64,000 nucleotides of DNA. Origin: Oribacterium sp. Its GTDB lineage: Bacteria; Bacillota; Clostridia; Lachnospirales; Lachnospiraceae. The notes under the pieces were generated by a model that ran no database searches, was not told the DNA's origin, and saw nothing but the letters and a program-made list of their open reading frames with translations. Made by a program: the position numbers and the translations under genes. Where the stretch lies: assembly GCA_004554245.1 (NCBI GenBank), contig SFND01000021.1:18107-82106 (forward strand), read 5' to 3'. This document shows, one piece after another, positions 26,017 to 34,925 of this stretch (position 1 is the first letter of the stretch; every line of letters starts with the position of its first letter).

Positions 26017-26682
26017 TCAGCCGTGATACTCTCCGTTGTACTGAATCAGGGTCACGTCCCGAACGCCATCGATGTCACGCATGCGCTCTGCGAAGCCGGT
26101 GTCACCGTTTCGCACGAAGACCTCCGCTGCGAGCTCGGTCTGGTCCTTCCGCATCGTCTGTGACTTCAACCGATATTTCTGTCCCTGAAATGCACGAAAC
26201 ACATCCTCCTCCAGCGCCGGCGCCGCATAATGGATCACCGCGATGTAGATCTGTCCCTTTTCCTGATGATAGTAAAAGGCCACGATCATCACGACCATCA
26301 CGATCGAGGAGATCAGCGCGAGGCCATACATGGTCGCACCGGTCGTGATGCCGACTGTGATCGCCCAGAACAGATACAGAAGATCCATGGGGTCCTTGAT
26401 AGCCGTTCGAAAGCGGACGATGGACAGTGCACCGACCATACCGAGGGAAATCACGACATTCGTACTGATGGCGAGCGTCACCATGCAGGTCAGTACGCAC
26501 ATGCCGACGAGTGTGACCGCGAAGCTGCGGCTGTAGATGACCCCGGAATAAAAGGTCTTATAGACCAGATAGATAAACACACCGAGCAGCATCGCCGCAA
26601 GCAGTGAAATCGCGAGGCTGCCCATATCATAGGTCCCCATCTGCTTCAGAAATGAATTTTTGATAACGTCTTTTACACTCAT
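26017..26682 (-). CDS. DUF4956-family membrane protein
   Basis: A 221-residue protein with about three or four hydrophobic segments in the first 140 residues (LAISLLAAMLLGVFIYLVYK, FAVTLVGMCVLTCMVTLAI, LFWAITVGITTGATMYGLALISSIVMVVMIVAF) and a soluble C-terminal ferredoxin-like part. The stretch NVVISLGMVGALSIVRFRTAIKDPMDLLYLFWAI is the DUF4956 hallmark. Two ATGs are adjacent; the second (26682) has the better spacing to AAGGAG (7 nt). The start overlaps the stop of the VTC gene. DUF4956 genes often accompany VTC and CotH genes; the function is unknown. Confidence 0.85.
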   Translation of the reverse strand: MSVKDVIKNSFLKQMGTYDMGSLAISLLAAMLLGVFIYLVYKTFYSGVIYSRSFAVTLVGMCVLTCMVTLAISTNVVISLGMVGALSIVRFRTAIKDPMDLLYLFWAITVGITTGATMYGLALISSIVMVVMIVAFYYHQEKGQIYIAVIHYAAPALEEDVFRAFQGQKYRLKSQTMRKDQTELAAEVFVRNGDTGFAERMRDIDGVRDVTLIQYNGEYHG

Positions 26683-27464
26683 CATTTAACTCCTTCGCTC
26701 TCCGCCCAGTAGTCGAAGCCATGCAGATAACGTGTCTTCTCATAGCACAGCACATATTTTGACAGGGCCGTATATTCTGCCGCAGACGGCAGAATCGTAT
26801 TCCGGACGATGTCCGGCAGAAACTCAGTAAACTTCACTTCCATGACGGTCTTCCCCGGCTCCAGTACCGGAAGCGTCGGCAAGTCCGGATCGAAGATATC
26901 CTCACGGAGGATCGCTGCACGGACATCATTATCGAAGGTCACGCGCACCGTGCCCGCCTCCATGATAAAGGGCTCCCGATCATAATCCACGATGACGCGC
27001 GGACGCATCACGTGCGATACACACTCCACATAGAATTCCCTGCAGAGCGGTGCCGGATGATGCAGCAGAAACGCATACTTCCCTTGGAGGATCTGTGTGA
27101 CCTCCTCCCGTGTCAGCCTCGCCGATTCCTTAAAAATATACTGCCCGGACTTCCGCTTCCGCTCGAGATGAATCACATCCTCCTTACAGTTATAGATGCG
27201 GATCCGGTACTTCTGCCGTTCCATCACGCCCATGTCCTTCTCTTCATACGCGGAGTTCCAGTAATCATCGAAGTAGAGACTCCGGATCAGATACTGCCCG
27301 TTCACGGCATGCGGATCCAGCTGAAACAGCGGTCGCATCCGGGTTTTGAGAAGCTCGCGCTCCCCCTCATTTATGAGGAATTTCAGCTCATGGCGGAAGG
27401 GCTTCGTCGAGCGCTTCGGCATGTCGATCATCCTTTTCAGCTTCCACGCGTTCATATCACCCAA
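26682..27464 (-). CDS. VTC-domain (polyphosphate polymerase-like) protein
   Basis: A protein of up to 260 residues with a triphosphate-tunnel (VTC/CYTH) fold. Tunnel strands rich in basic and acidic residues are clear: FRHELKF (~23), LIRSLYFDD (~59), KYRIRIYN (~85), LERKRKSGQYIFKESA (~100), RVIVDYDREPF (~155), VRVTFDNDVR (~173) and VMEVKF (~207). Established VTC4 makes polyphosphate from ATP; whether this bacterial member does is not known. The frame opens with TTG at 27464 behind GAAGAAGG; ATGs at 27455 and 27422 are alternatives, the last behind AAAAGG. It overlaps cotH by 8 nt and the DUF4956 gene by 1-4 nt. Confidence 0.85.
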   Translation of the reverse strand: MGDMNAWKLKRMIDMPKRSTKPFRHELKFLINEGERELLKTRMRPLFQLDPHAVNGQYLIRSLYFDDYWNSAYEEKDMGVMERQKYRIRIYNCKEDVIHLERKRKSGQYIFKESARLTREEVTQILQGKYAFLLHHPAPLCREFYVECVSHVMRPRVIVDYDREPFIMEAGTVRVTFDNDVRAAILREDIFDPDLPTLPVLEPGKTVMEVKFTEFLPDIVRNTILPSAAEYTALSKYVLCYEKTRYLHGFDYWAESEGVK

Positions 27465-29355
27465 GATTCCCTTCTTCTACGATATCCTCTGAAATCGTAC
27501 CATCTGCATTCACATAAAAGCACTTCGTACCGTACACTTTTCCATTCTCCGTCACATAGTAATCAAACGCGTCCTGTGTATGCCCCGCTTCATCGCGGAC
27601 ACTTACCTTCAGGAAGTACTGTCCTGCCGGCAGCATATCGGTCGTCCATTCCGGCCATGCGCCATCATAGGACGCCAGCTCTTCTGTACCATCACTGTTT
27701 CGAGTGATGCTCGCGTGATACAGGAGAGCACCCTCCCGGAAGGCATAGGATGGATCCCATACGATCCGCAGCTTCCCCTGTCCATCCGGCTCCGGCACGC
27801 CGATATAGAACGGCATCGGTTTATCGAGAGATGCCCGGTACGACTGGTACGCCTCTTCGACGTTTCGGTAGATGTTTTCGCTTAGTGTATCATACTGTGC
27901 TTCCGTAAGCGGGGCGTTCATGATATCCGGCTGCTGATAAACATAGTTTTTCACAACCGCCGCATAGCGCCCGGCCATGCTCGTCATATGCTCCTTCGTC
28001 AGCACATGCGTACGCAGATCCTCGATGGCTTCATCAAGCACACTTCGAAAATGCGTCGACTGCAGACAGCGCCGGAACAGGATATTGCCCCAGTAGTTGG
28101 AGATACCACGTTGCCAGCTGCTGTTTTCGCTGCGTCCGGTCAGCGCGTGCTGCTCATAAAACAGTGCACCATCAAAATCCCATGAGAGAATATAGAAGCG
28201 ATCGACGTTTTTCGGACTGTAGATATAGAAATTCCGGTTCTCAGAATCCGAATTTCCCATCAGGATCTGGAACGCCATCCAGTAGGCGATATTCTCCTCA
28301 TCGAGCCAGTCCGACAGCAGCTGGTCTGCATTCACAGAATAATCATTGATTTCCTCCAGCATACGGATCAGCTTGCTGTGATCATGATCTCCCTTGATTT
28401 CCAGTAATTTTTCAAAGGCTTTCTGATCAAAATCCGGATCCGTCTCCAGCCGGATCGTATCTTCCTGGCGATAGAATTCGAAGAAATTCACCTTATAAAG
28501 CTGACCATAGCGGTCGAGCCCGTGGGCACGTAAAGCCGTTTTATTGAGCTGCTCCACCTGCGTATAGAGCCCGTAATCCTGGAAGGTCTCATTGGCTGGG
28601 TCGTCCGTCTGGTCCTTCACATAGAGATGGACGAACTGGGTGCGCAGCGAGATGAGCTGCGGGATCTCCTTCAGAAGATCGAAGGCCATCTTATTTCGAT
28701 AGCGTAGCCCATCCGTCATATGCTTATTCAGCGCAATCGTCTGCTGTCCGCGCCAGCTTCCATGCTCATCCTTCAGCCGGATCTTATAATTTTTCTGAGA
28801 ATACTTACTCGATGTCTGCCCGCGAATCTGGACGGTCGCATTCGGCGCACTTTCTCCGAAGCCGAGTTCACCGGCCACCGGTCCGTTTTCATCGCCGACC
28901 TGCAGCAGTCCCTCTACCTGGTAGCGGTCGACCCCCATCGCCTCATAGTCATATGCCGAGTAGCTGTTGATGTCTGCCCAGCTGTGATCCGTGTTGTCGC
29001 CGGCATTACCCCGACGCACCGTGAGGTACATCGTGACCACCGAGTCCTCCACATCGTTTTCATACAGCGTCTTTTTATCTTCGAGATGCGGAATCGCGGC
29101 GGCCGTTTCGACAGAGATATCCCCGGCCGCTGTATCCGTCGTCTGCCCGCTGCCCGCTGCTGTCGAAGCGGCGACATCCTCCCCGGTTTTTCTGTGCGCT
29201 GTCTCTGCCGCTTTTTTCGTCGCCGATGCCTCTTCGTGTACATGCTGTCCAGAAAGAGCAGCGTTATAGACGGCACCACCCACCGACAGTGCCAGCAGCA
29301 GAACGATGATCAGCAGCATCGACCCAACATTTTTCCATTTTAAGAAATCTCGCAT
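27457..29355 (-). CDS. CotH kinase family protein, membrane-anchored
   Basis: A 632-residue protein with an N-terminal anchor (MLLIIVLLLALSVGGAV, ~13-29), a Thr/Ala-rich linker to ~95, and a CotH protein-kinase-like domain (~100-520). Visible signatures are IRGQTSSKYSQKNYKIRLK (~168-186), LNKHMTDGLRYRNKMAFDLL, FVHLYVKD and the catalytic-type SWDFDGALF (~396-404). A C-terminal Ig-like module follows. CotH of Bacillus is an atypical kinase that phosphorylates coat proteins; here an extracellular orientation and a link to polysaccharide are inferred from context. GGAGG lies 4 nt before the ATG, which overlaps the pelG end by 16 nt. Confidence 0.88.
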   Translation of the reverse strand: MRDFLKWKNVGSMLLIIVLLLALSVGGAVYNAALSGQHVHEEASATKKAAETAHRKTGEDVAASTAAGSGQTTDTAAGDISVETAAAIPHLEDKKTLYENDVEDSVVTMYLTVRRGNAGDNTDHSWADINSYSAYDYEAMGVDRYQVEGLLQVGDENGPVAGELGFGESAPNATVQIRGQTSSKYSQKNYKIRLKDEHGSWRGQQTIALNKHMTDGLRYRNKMAFDLLKEIPQLISLRTQFVHLYVKDQTDDPANETFQDYGLYTQVEQLNKTALRAHGLDRYGQLYKVNFFEFYRQEDTIRLETDPDFDQKAFEKLLEIKGDHDHSKLIRMLEEINDYSVNADQLLSDWLDEENIAYWMAFQILMGNSDSENRNFYIYSPKNVDRFYILSWDFDGALFYEQHALTGRSENSSWQRGISNYWGNILFRRCLQSTHFRSVLDEAIEDLRTHVLTKEHMTSMAGRYAAVVKNYVYQQPDIMNAPLTEAQYDTLSENIYRNVEEAYQSYRASLDKPMPFYIGVPEPDGQGKLRIVWDPSYAFREGALLYHASITRNSDGTEELASYDGAWPEWTTDMLPAGQYFLKVSVRDEAGHTQDAFDYYVTENGKVYGTKCFYVNADGTISEDIVEEGNLG

Positions 29356-30794
29356 AATACCTCCAGTCGTTCATGAAGCCAGGTGAAAAATCCGTGCTTC
29401 CGCTCTGCCACAAAGGGCTGCGTACTCAGAATATGGTAGGGAAGGCGCCTGGTGTAGGTATTGAGCCGAACCCAGGATACACAGAAATAGACCATGCCGC
29501 CGATGGCAAAGGCGAAGCCCACGTAACGGCTCGGCAGCCGAAGCGCCAGGAGGGAGCCGATGGTCGTCACCAGAGCATAGCTGATACTGGCGATGCCGGC
29601 CCCCTTATAATCGGTGAAATACAGCAGCATGAGCATCAGCACGTTGCCTACCGCATAGAGTCCATAGCCGACACAGAGGATACGGAAATAGCCATCCATG
29701 AGGGCATCAAAACCGAGTGGCAGTGCATGCAGGACGAGCGTTCCGAGTGAGATCGCGATGGCCGTCGTATACAGCTGACGCTTCGCGGTGTAGGCAAGCT
29801 CCCGCTCCATGACATACATCATCTCCTGCTCCGCCAGCTGAATCTCCGTGATCGAGCCCCGACCGTTAAAAAGATCATAGTAGGCACGATATTTCGGATA
29901 AAAATTCACTTCCACCGAAGCGACGAAGTTGATGGTCGTCACCAGAATCGTCATAAATGCATAGAGCGCAGCAACATCATGCTGCGGTGCCCCGTAAAAC
30001 AGCCCCTGAATCTGTTCTCCGATATCCGGTCGGCACCAGGCGATCACGAGATGTGAAAAAAGTCCGATGTTCAGCATGAAGCCGTTTGCACTCAGCCAGC
30101 GGTACTGCTCCATCCAGTCCAGAAACTCGAAGTAGTATCCGCTTCCCTGCGGAAAAAAGGCATTCAGCAGGAGATAATTCAGGATCATCATCACGCCATA
30201 GCCGAGAATCACACTCAGCAGCAGGACCTCCAGCCGCGCACCGAAAAGGCGACAGCCGAAGGCGGCCGCGAGAAAGCTGAGTCCGATGGCCAGCAGATAG
30301 CTGAGCAGTATCCCCTTATAATCCTTGATGGCGGTCATATAATGCATCTCTGTCCAGACCACCACAAGCTCCATAAAAAACAGGAAGTTCAGGATGATCT
30401 CTCCGATGCTGATTCCCGCCATGCAGAGGAAGGTGCCATACAGCACGGCCCCCAGTGGCAGCAGCAGTGCCAGCACGCCTTTCAGGGAAGGCATAACCCG
30501 TCGCTCATTATTTGTATAGAGCATATCGGAAATATAGCGGGAGAGCGTCAATGAAACATAACCGGTCAATACGAGCGAACCGAGCAGTGCATAGGTGATC
30601 ATCGCATTCAGCAGCTCCCGCTGATGTGCATCGAGGCCGAAATACTGTCCGATAAAGCCGATGCCCATGAGAAAACATACGCCCAGAAGCATCGGGCCGG
30701 CCGTCACCAGTCCGGTATAGCCATAGGCCCGCATCAGCTTCAGAATTCCCTGCTGCTTAAATAATTTCTTTAATTCGAAACCGATTCCTGCCAC
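29340..30794 (-). CDS. pelG: Exopolysaccharide transporter PelG
   Basis: A 484-residue integral membrane protein with about 12 hydrophobic segments, opening MAGIGFELKKLF, the PelG entry sequence. PelG is a MOP-superfamily flippase-like protein that, with PelF, PelD and PelE, forms the inner-membrane Pel synthase/export complex. SRYISDMLYTN (~86) and the long EVNFYPKYRAYYDLFNGRGSITEIQ loop (~296-320) match the family. The start is a GTG, 10 nt from GAGG. Its start lies inside the end of pelF (25-nt overlap), indicating tight coupling. Confidence 0.92.
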   Translation of the reverse strand: MAGIGFELKKLFKQQGILKLMRAYGYTGLVTAGPMLLGVCFLMGIGFIGQYFGLDAHQRELLNAMITYALLGSLVLTGYVSLTLSRYISDMLYTNNERRVMPSLKGVLALLLPLGAVLYGTFLCMAGISIGEIILNFLFFMELVVVWTEMHYMTAIKDYKGILLSYLLAIGLSFLAAAFGCRLFGARLEVLLLSVILGYGVMMILNYLLLNAFFPQGSGYYFEFLDWMEQYRWLSANGFMLNIGLFSHLVIAWCRPDIGEQIQGLFYGAPQHDVAALYAFMTILVTTINFVASVEVNFYPKYRAYYDLFNGRGSITEIQLAEQEMMYVMERELAYTAKRQLYTTAIAISLGTLVLHALPLGFDALMDGYFRILCVGYGLYAVGNVLMLMLLYFTDYKGAGIASISYALVTTIGSLLALRLPSRYVGFAFAIGGMVYFCVSWVRLNTYTRRLPYHILSTQPFVAERKHGFFTWLHERLEVLCEIS

Positions 30795-32197
30795 TTTTCG
30801 TTTACCTCATCATACATCGCACGGTATTTTTCCATCATCATCTCCTGTCGGAAATAGTGTTCTGCGCGCTGCTGCCCGGCCCGCCCCATCTCCAGGCGTT
30901 TTTCATCATCACGACACATCCACTCCAGCGCATCCGCGAGGGCCTGCCGGTTCATCGGCGGCACACAGTAGCCGGCCGGACCGTAGGGATCATATACTCC
31001 GCCTCTGATCAGTTCACGGCAGCAGCCGACATCGGTCGTAACCGCCGGACGTCCGGCCGCAAACGATTCGAGCACCGACAGTGGCTGGCCCTCTGAAATG
31101 GAGGTCAGGACCGTGAAATCGATCTGCTCCATGTACTTCACGACATCCACCTGACCGACGAAGCTGAGCGTTTCCAGGCGAAGCTCATGCACGAGGGCAT
31201 GACACTCCGCCGCATACTCCTCGTCATCGACCCCACCCAGGATGTGCAGCCGCGTATTCGGCACCCGCATCGTCAGCTCCTTATAGGCATAGATCAGGGT
31301 TTTGACATCCTTGATGGCAGCAATTCGGATCACCGCTGCGATATCGATCATACCGTTTTTCTTTTTCATGGGAATCCTGGAAAAACGTGCATAATTTATG
31401 CCGTTTCCGATGACGCGGCACTTCTCCGGTGCCGCCCCCAGTTCGATCTGCGTATCCTTCGCGCGCTGAAACAGCGAGGTGATCACCGTCGCCTGCTGAT
31501 AGACTGCATCGGAAAGCATATAGAAAAACTTTATCCACTGACGCTTGAAGGTCGGGAGGACCCAGCCCGCGCGGATGATCTCCTCTTCCCGCTCACGGCT
31601 GTAAATACCGTGCTCCGTGAGCACCAGCGGCTTCTTCTTCACGATGCTCGCCATCGTTGCAAGAATTCCGCCATAGCCGGTGCAGATCGTGTGATACATG
31701 TCGGCTTCTGGGATCGGCTGGGACAGCAGATACAGTACCGGCAGCAGCATGGAGCGGATCGTATGGAAGGTATCTGAAAAGGCGGCATACGGATACTGCT
31801 CCGTACACAGCTTCGTCAGAATATCGAGAAAGGCTTCGCTCATGAGAAAGGCCCCCGGCTTTATCTGCTTCGTCTGGTACAGATCACACAGCACATGCCA
31901 GTCCGGATGTGCGCAGTCCATCAGTGCCTGCAGCGCCGCTATCTCCTCTTCCTTAAAATGATAACGATGATCCTGCTCGATGCGCACCTTCAGCGCATCG
32001 TCCAGAAATACCTCATGGATCTCGACCACATTTTCCGGCGGCTGCACGAAGAACTTTCCCTGATCCTTATGATAGGCGCCGATGACCCAGAGCACGAATT
32101 CTGTTTCCGGCATCTGCTGTATGTAATTATGCATCCAGCTGGAAACACCGCCGTGTGTATAGGGGTAGCTTCCCTCCAGAATAAGACAAATGCGCAT
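30770..32197 (-). CDS. pelF: GT4 glycosyltransferase PelF
   Basis: A 475-residue cytoplasmic GT-B enzyme that polymerises the Pel polysaccharide from UDP-sugar. It begins MRICLILEGSYPYTHGGVSSW with the glycine-rich acceptor loop typical of PelF. The EX7E nucleotide-sugar motif lies in TSISEGQPLSVLESFAAGRPAV (~352-373) and CRVIGNGINYARF (~258) is conserved. AGGAGA precedes the ATG. It follows the deacetylase gene by 11 nt. Confidence 0.94.
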   Translation of the reverse strand: MRICLILEGSYPYTHGGVSSWMHNYIQQMPETEFVLWVIGAYHKDQGKFFVQPPENVVEIHEVFLDDALKVRIEQDHRYHFKEEEIAALQALMDCAHPDWHVLCDLYQTKQIKPGAFLMSEAFLDILTKLCTEQYPYAAFSDTFHTIRSMLLPVLYLLSQPIPEADMYHTICTGYGGILATMASIVKKKPLVLTEHGIYSREREEEIIRAGWVLPTFKRQWIKFFYMLSDAVYQQATVITSLFQRAKDTQIELGAAPEKCRVIGNGINYARFSRIPMKKKNGMIDIAAVIRIAAIKDVKTLIYAYKELTMRVPNTRLHILGGVDDEEYAAECHALVHELRLETLSFVGQVDVVKYMEQIDFTVLTSISEGQPLSVLESFAAGRPAVTTDVGCCRELIRGGVYDPYGPAGYCVPPMNRQALADALEWMCRDDEKRLEMGRAGQQRAEHYFRQEMMMEKYRAMYDEVNEKWQESVSN

Positions 32198-32208
32198 AGT
32201 TTCTCCTG

Positions 32209-34035
32209 TTATTTTCCACGCTGCATCCTTACTTCCCTTCCCGTCGTATGCAGAAGGTACAGATTTCCTGTGAGATGCTCGAGCGTACCGCCCTCCAGCT
32301 CCGTGATCCTGCCCTCGTTGACACGTACCAGGAAATAATCATCGTCCGTCACCCCGCCGAGGCGCAGGCCAATGCTGTCGTCCGTCACGGTCCGTTCGAC
32401 CGAAACACCACTGAAGCGCTGCACCGCTGCCGCCATCCCGCTGCCGGTCACATGCCGGATCGGTGGTGCCGCCCGGTTCAGCCACTCGATATACGCTGTA
32501 AGCCGGTCCTTCAGGGTCGCCCAGCCGAGTGCCGCCCCGCGGTCTTCATCGAGAAGATCATCTGGATGCATGAAGTGAGAATTCACGAGATGCATATTGA
32601 GCTCTGAAAACGCCGAGAGGCGCATGGACTCATCCAGGACGCAGGAGGAAATGATACGCGGCGTCTCGACCACCCCATCCTCTGCGACCTCAAACTCCTG
32701 ATCATAGCCGCTTTCACCCGGGAGATAACAGCTCGCAATCGCCCGGATGTTCCGGAATCGCTGTCCGATCAGTGCACGTCCCTCCGGTGATAAAACGTTC
32801 GATGGCGGCACATAGACCTGCAGCTTCGTATTCGGAAACAGTCCCTCGGAGAAATCCTTCACTTCCGTCATCGCCTTTGCCATGGCGTCGGTGGATGTCC
32901 AGTTGTGATAGCCGAGGTCGACCGAATACTGAAAATCCGGTCCGCACAGTGGCTGGTGGTTGTAGCCATGATAGCCGAGCTCGCCGCCCTCATCAAGCAG
33001 CATGTTGCCATAATAGCTGTAATCGGAAATGACCGTGTTTCGCTCCACCTCTCCATCCGTTTCATCATCATAATTCTCGATGATGAGACCTGTGAACGGG
33101 ATACTGTACTTCCGGCAGAGCTCTGCGACATCCGGCCACCAGACCTGGGAATAAAATTCTTGGATATCCATCTGATAATCGCGTTTTACATACTGACCAT
33201 CGCCCATCGGGACCGGTGACGGCCAGTCATCGAGGTAAAAGGCGGAAGCATTGATCACCGGATAGATGCAGACATCCTCGAGAAGACTGTAGGCAGAAGC
33301 ATAGATGCCACGTGTGCTCTTCTCACAGTAAGCCAGGTTACAGAAGACGAAACGACCTTCACCGTACGCACGGGACCAGATCAGCGGCACCCGCTCATCC
33401 GAAGTACTGGCATATAGGATGCACTGATCATCCAGACCGACATTCATGGCCGCTTCATATGGATCATCGAAGGTATAGATCCGGTCGGCCCCCAGCATAA
33501 ACGTATCCAGCGCTCGAAAATCCGGCACCATTTTAAAATCATAGCCGGAATCGAGAATCCCGAGATGATTCTGAATCGCAGAAAACGCATGTGTTTTCTC
33601 TACCGGCATGCCGAAAAGAACACGGCCACCAGACTGTACCCAGTCGCAAAGCGAGAGAAGCTGATTCCCGAGCGGTGTCACATCCGGTAAGAGAAGCACC
33701 ACGGTCCGGAAGTCATCGAAATCGAGGATCGTCTCCTGCGCCCGCACGTCCTGGACCTGATAGCTGATCCGCATATCCGTAAGCATCTGCTCATACTCTG
33801 CGCGTGCAGACATACTGTTCATGTTCTGGCTGTTGACAAGTAGAAGACACTCGGCCGTTTCGCTGAGTGGCTTGTTTACGAGCGTCTGTTCCGCCGAAAG
33901 CAGTTTCGTCCCACGCTCGGTGCCCTCATATGTGATGCCCCTTCGTTCCATGAGAAGCAGACAGAAGATCGCGAAAAAGCCGATAAACACGCGAAAGACG
34001 GCATGAAATCGATATGTATTCCCGTTCTTTTTCAT
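32209..34035 (-). CDS. PelA-like polysaccharide deacetylase, membrane-anchored
   Basis: A 608-residue protein with one N-terminal hydrophobic anchor (~10-24), a GATase-like region (~60-230, VVLLLPDVTPLG.. GGRVLFGMPVE) and a CE4-like deacetylase domain (~255-560). The metal site is suggested by ASAFYLDDW (~263-271) and HGYNH (~355-359), with SHFMHPDD near 485. This layout resembles the deacetylase-only PelA (DUF2194 type) of the Gram-positive pel cluster described in Bacillus cereus, which de-N-acetylates Pel. No hydrolase domain is present. GGAGGAG lies 6 nt before the ATG at 34035; that ATG overlaps the pelE stop (ATGA). Confidence 0.82.
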   Translation of the reverse strand: MKKNGNTYRFHAVFRVFIGFFAIFCLLLMERRGITYEGTERGTKLLSAEQTLVNKPLSETAECLLLVNSQNMNSMSARAEYEQMLTDMRISYQVQDVRAQETILDFDDFRTVVLLLPDVTPLGNQLLSLCDWVQSGGRVLFGMPVEKTHAFSAIQNHLGILDSGYDFKMVPDFRALDTFMLGADRIYTFDDPYEAAMNVGLDDQCILYASTSDERVPLIWSRAYGEGRFVFCNLAYCEKSTRGIYASAYSLLEDVCIYPVINASAFYLDDWPSPVPMGDGQYVKRDYQMDIQEFYSQVWWPDVAELCRKYSIPFTGLIIENYDDETDGEVERNTVISDYSYYGNMLLDEGGELGYHGYNHQPLCGPDFQYSVDLGYHNWTSTDAMAKAMTEVKDFSEGLFPNTKLQVYVPPSNVLSPEGRALIGQRFRNIRAIASCYLPGESGYDQEFEVAEDGVVETPRIISSCVLDESMRLSAFSELNMHLVNSHFMHPDDLLDEDRGAALGWATLKDRLTAYIEWLNRAAPPIRHVTGSGMAAAVQRFSGVSVERTVTDDSIGLRLGGVTDDDYFLVRVNEGRITELEGGTLEHLTGNLYLLHTTGREVRMQRGK

Positions 34036-34925
34036 CCGGTCTCCTCCCAGAACTGAATCACGCGACGAAGCCGACTGGAAAGGTAGCATCCGCTCGTCTT
34101 CAGCTTTTCGATATACGCGGTGAATGCTGCACCCATATGAAGCTCATAGTAGTAGCGTAGGCGGAGCATCATCGTTTCCTCCCGTTCCGGCCAGCGTGTC
34201 TCCATCTGTACGAGCCACTGCTCTGCCTGGTCATAATTCTTCGAGTACATCAGGCTCCGAATGAGTGCCCGTACATCTTCGATGCGCATTTCCTTCTGTA
34301 TGCGTTCCTTGAGAAGTGTCACGTAACGCGTACGCTGGATCCGGAGATTTTCACCTTCGGCCAGTGCATTTCGGAGGTACTCATCCAGGGTATCGATATA
34401 GTCCGCCAGCACCTCCGCATCCTCCGGATGCTCCTCATGTGCTTTACTCAGCTTCTGAAGGCGCAGGTCATAGTTCTTCAGAAGCTCTGAAAGTGCCGTC
34501 GTCGCGTAATGAACGACCTCCACATCCGCATTATCCTTCGCCTGATGCAGCACATAGCTCATATCGGAAGCGCCATGCAGGAGAATCTCCAGCATCGCGT
34601 TTCGACGCACACCAGCGTCATTCAGGATGAGCGCATCCTGCAGCGGCAACGCCTCTCCTGATTCCTGATCGACATCCGGTGTACTCTTCTCACTTACAAG
34701 ATCCTTGCGCATCGCCTCCAGGTTCCTGTTCTTCGATCCTGTAAGGCCGTTGACATTGACCCAGGACACAAGCAGGGTCAGTACCGGACCGAATACCGGC
34801 ACGAACACACAGATCGGGAGCAGCATAACATCCGCTTCCAGGATACGGAAGCGCAGCAGAAAATAAAAGCCCACGCAGACCAGCAGATGCAGCAGCAGGA
34901 ACAGTACGGCGAGCCCCGGCGTCAT
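34032..34925 (-). CDS. PelE-like membrane TPR protein
   Basis: A 297-residue protein with two N-terminal hydrophobic segments (~4-24 and ~31-52) followed by an all-helical, TPR-like cytoplasmic region (~110-290, e.g. ALSELLKNYDLRLQKLSKAHEEHPEDAEVLADYIDTLDEYLRNALAEG). Position between pelD and pelA and this layout match PelE, which bridges PelD to PelF in the synthase complex. Sequence conservation of PelE is low, so the name rests mainly on context. GGAGG lies 6 nt before the ATG; 4-nt overlaps with both neighbours show full coupling. Confidence 0.75.
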   Translation of the reverse strand: MTPGLAVLFLLLHLLVCVGFYFLLRFRILEADVMLLPICVFVPVFGPVLTLLVSWVNVNGLTGSKNRNLEAMRKDLVSEKSTPDVDQESGEALPLQDALILNDAGVRRNAMLEILLHGASDMSYVLHQAKDNADVEVVHYATTALSELLKNYDLRLQKLSKAHEEHPEDAEVLADYIDTLDEYLRNALAEGENLRIQRTRYVTLLKERIQKEMRIEDVRALIRSLMYSKNYDQAEQWLVQMETRWPEREETMMLRLRYYYELHMGAAFTAYIEKLKTSGCYLSSRLRRVIQFWEETG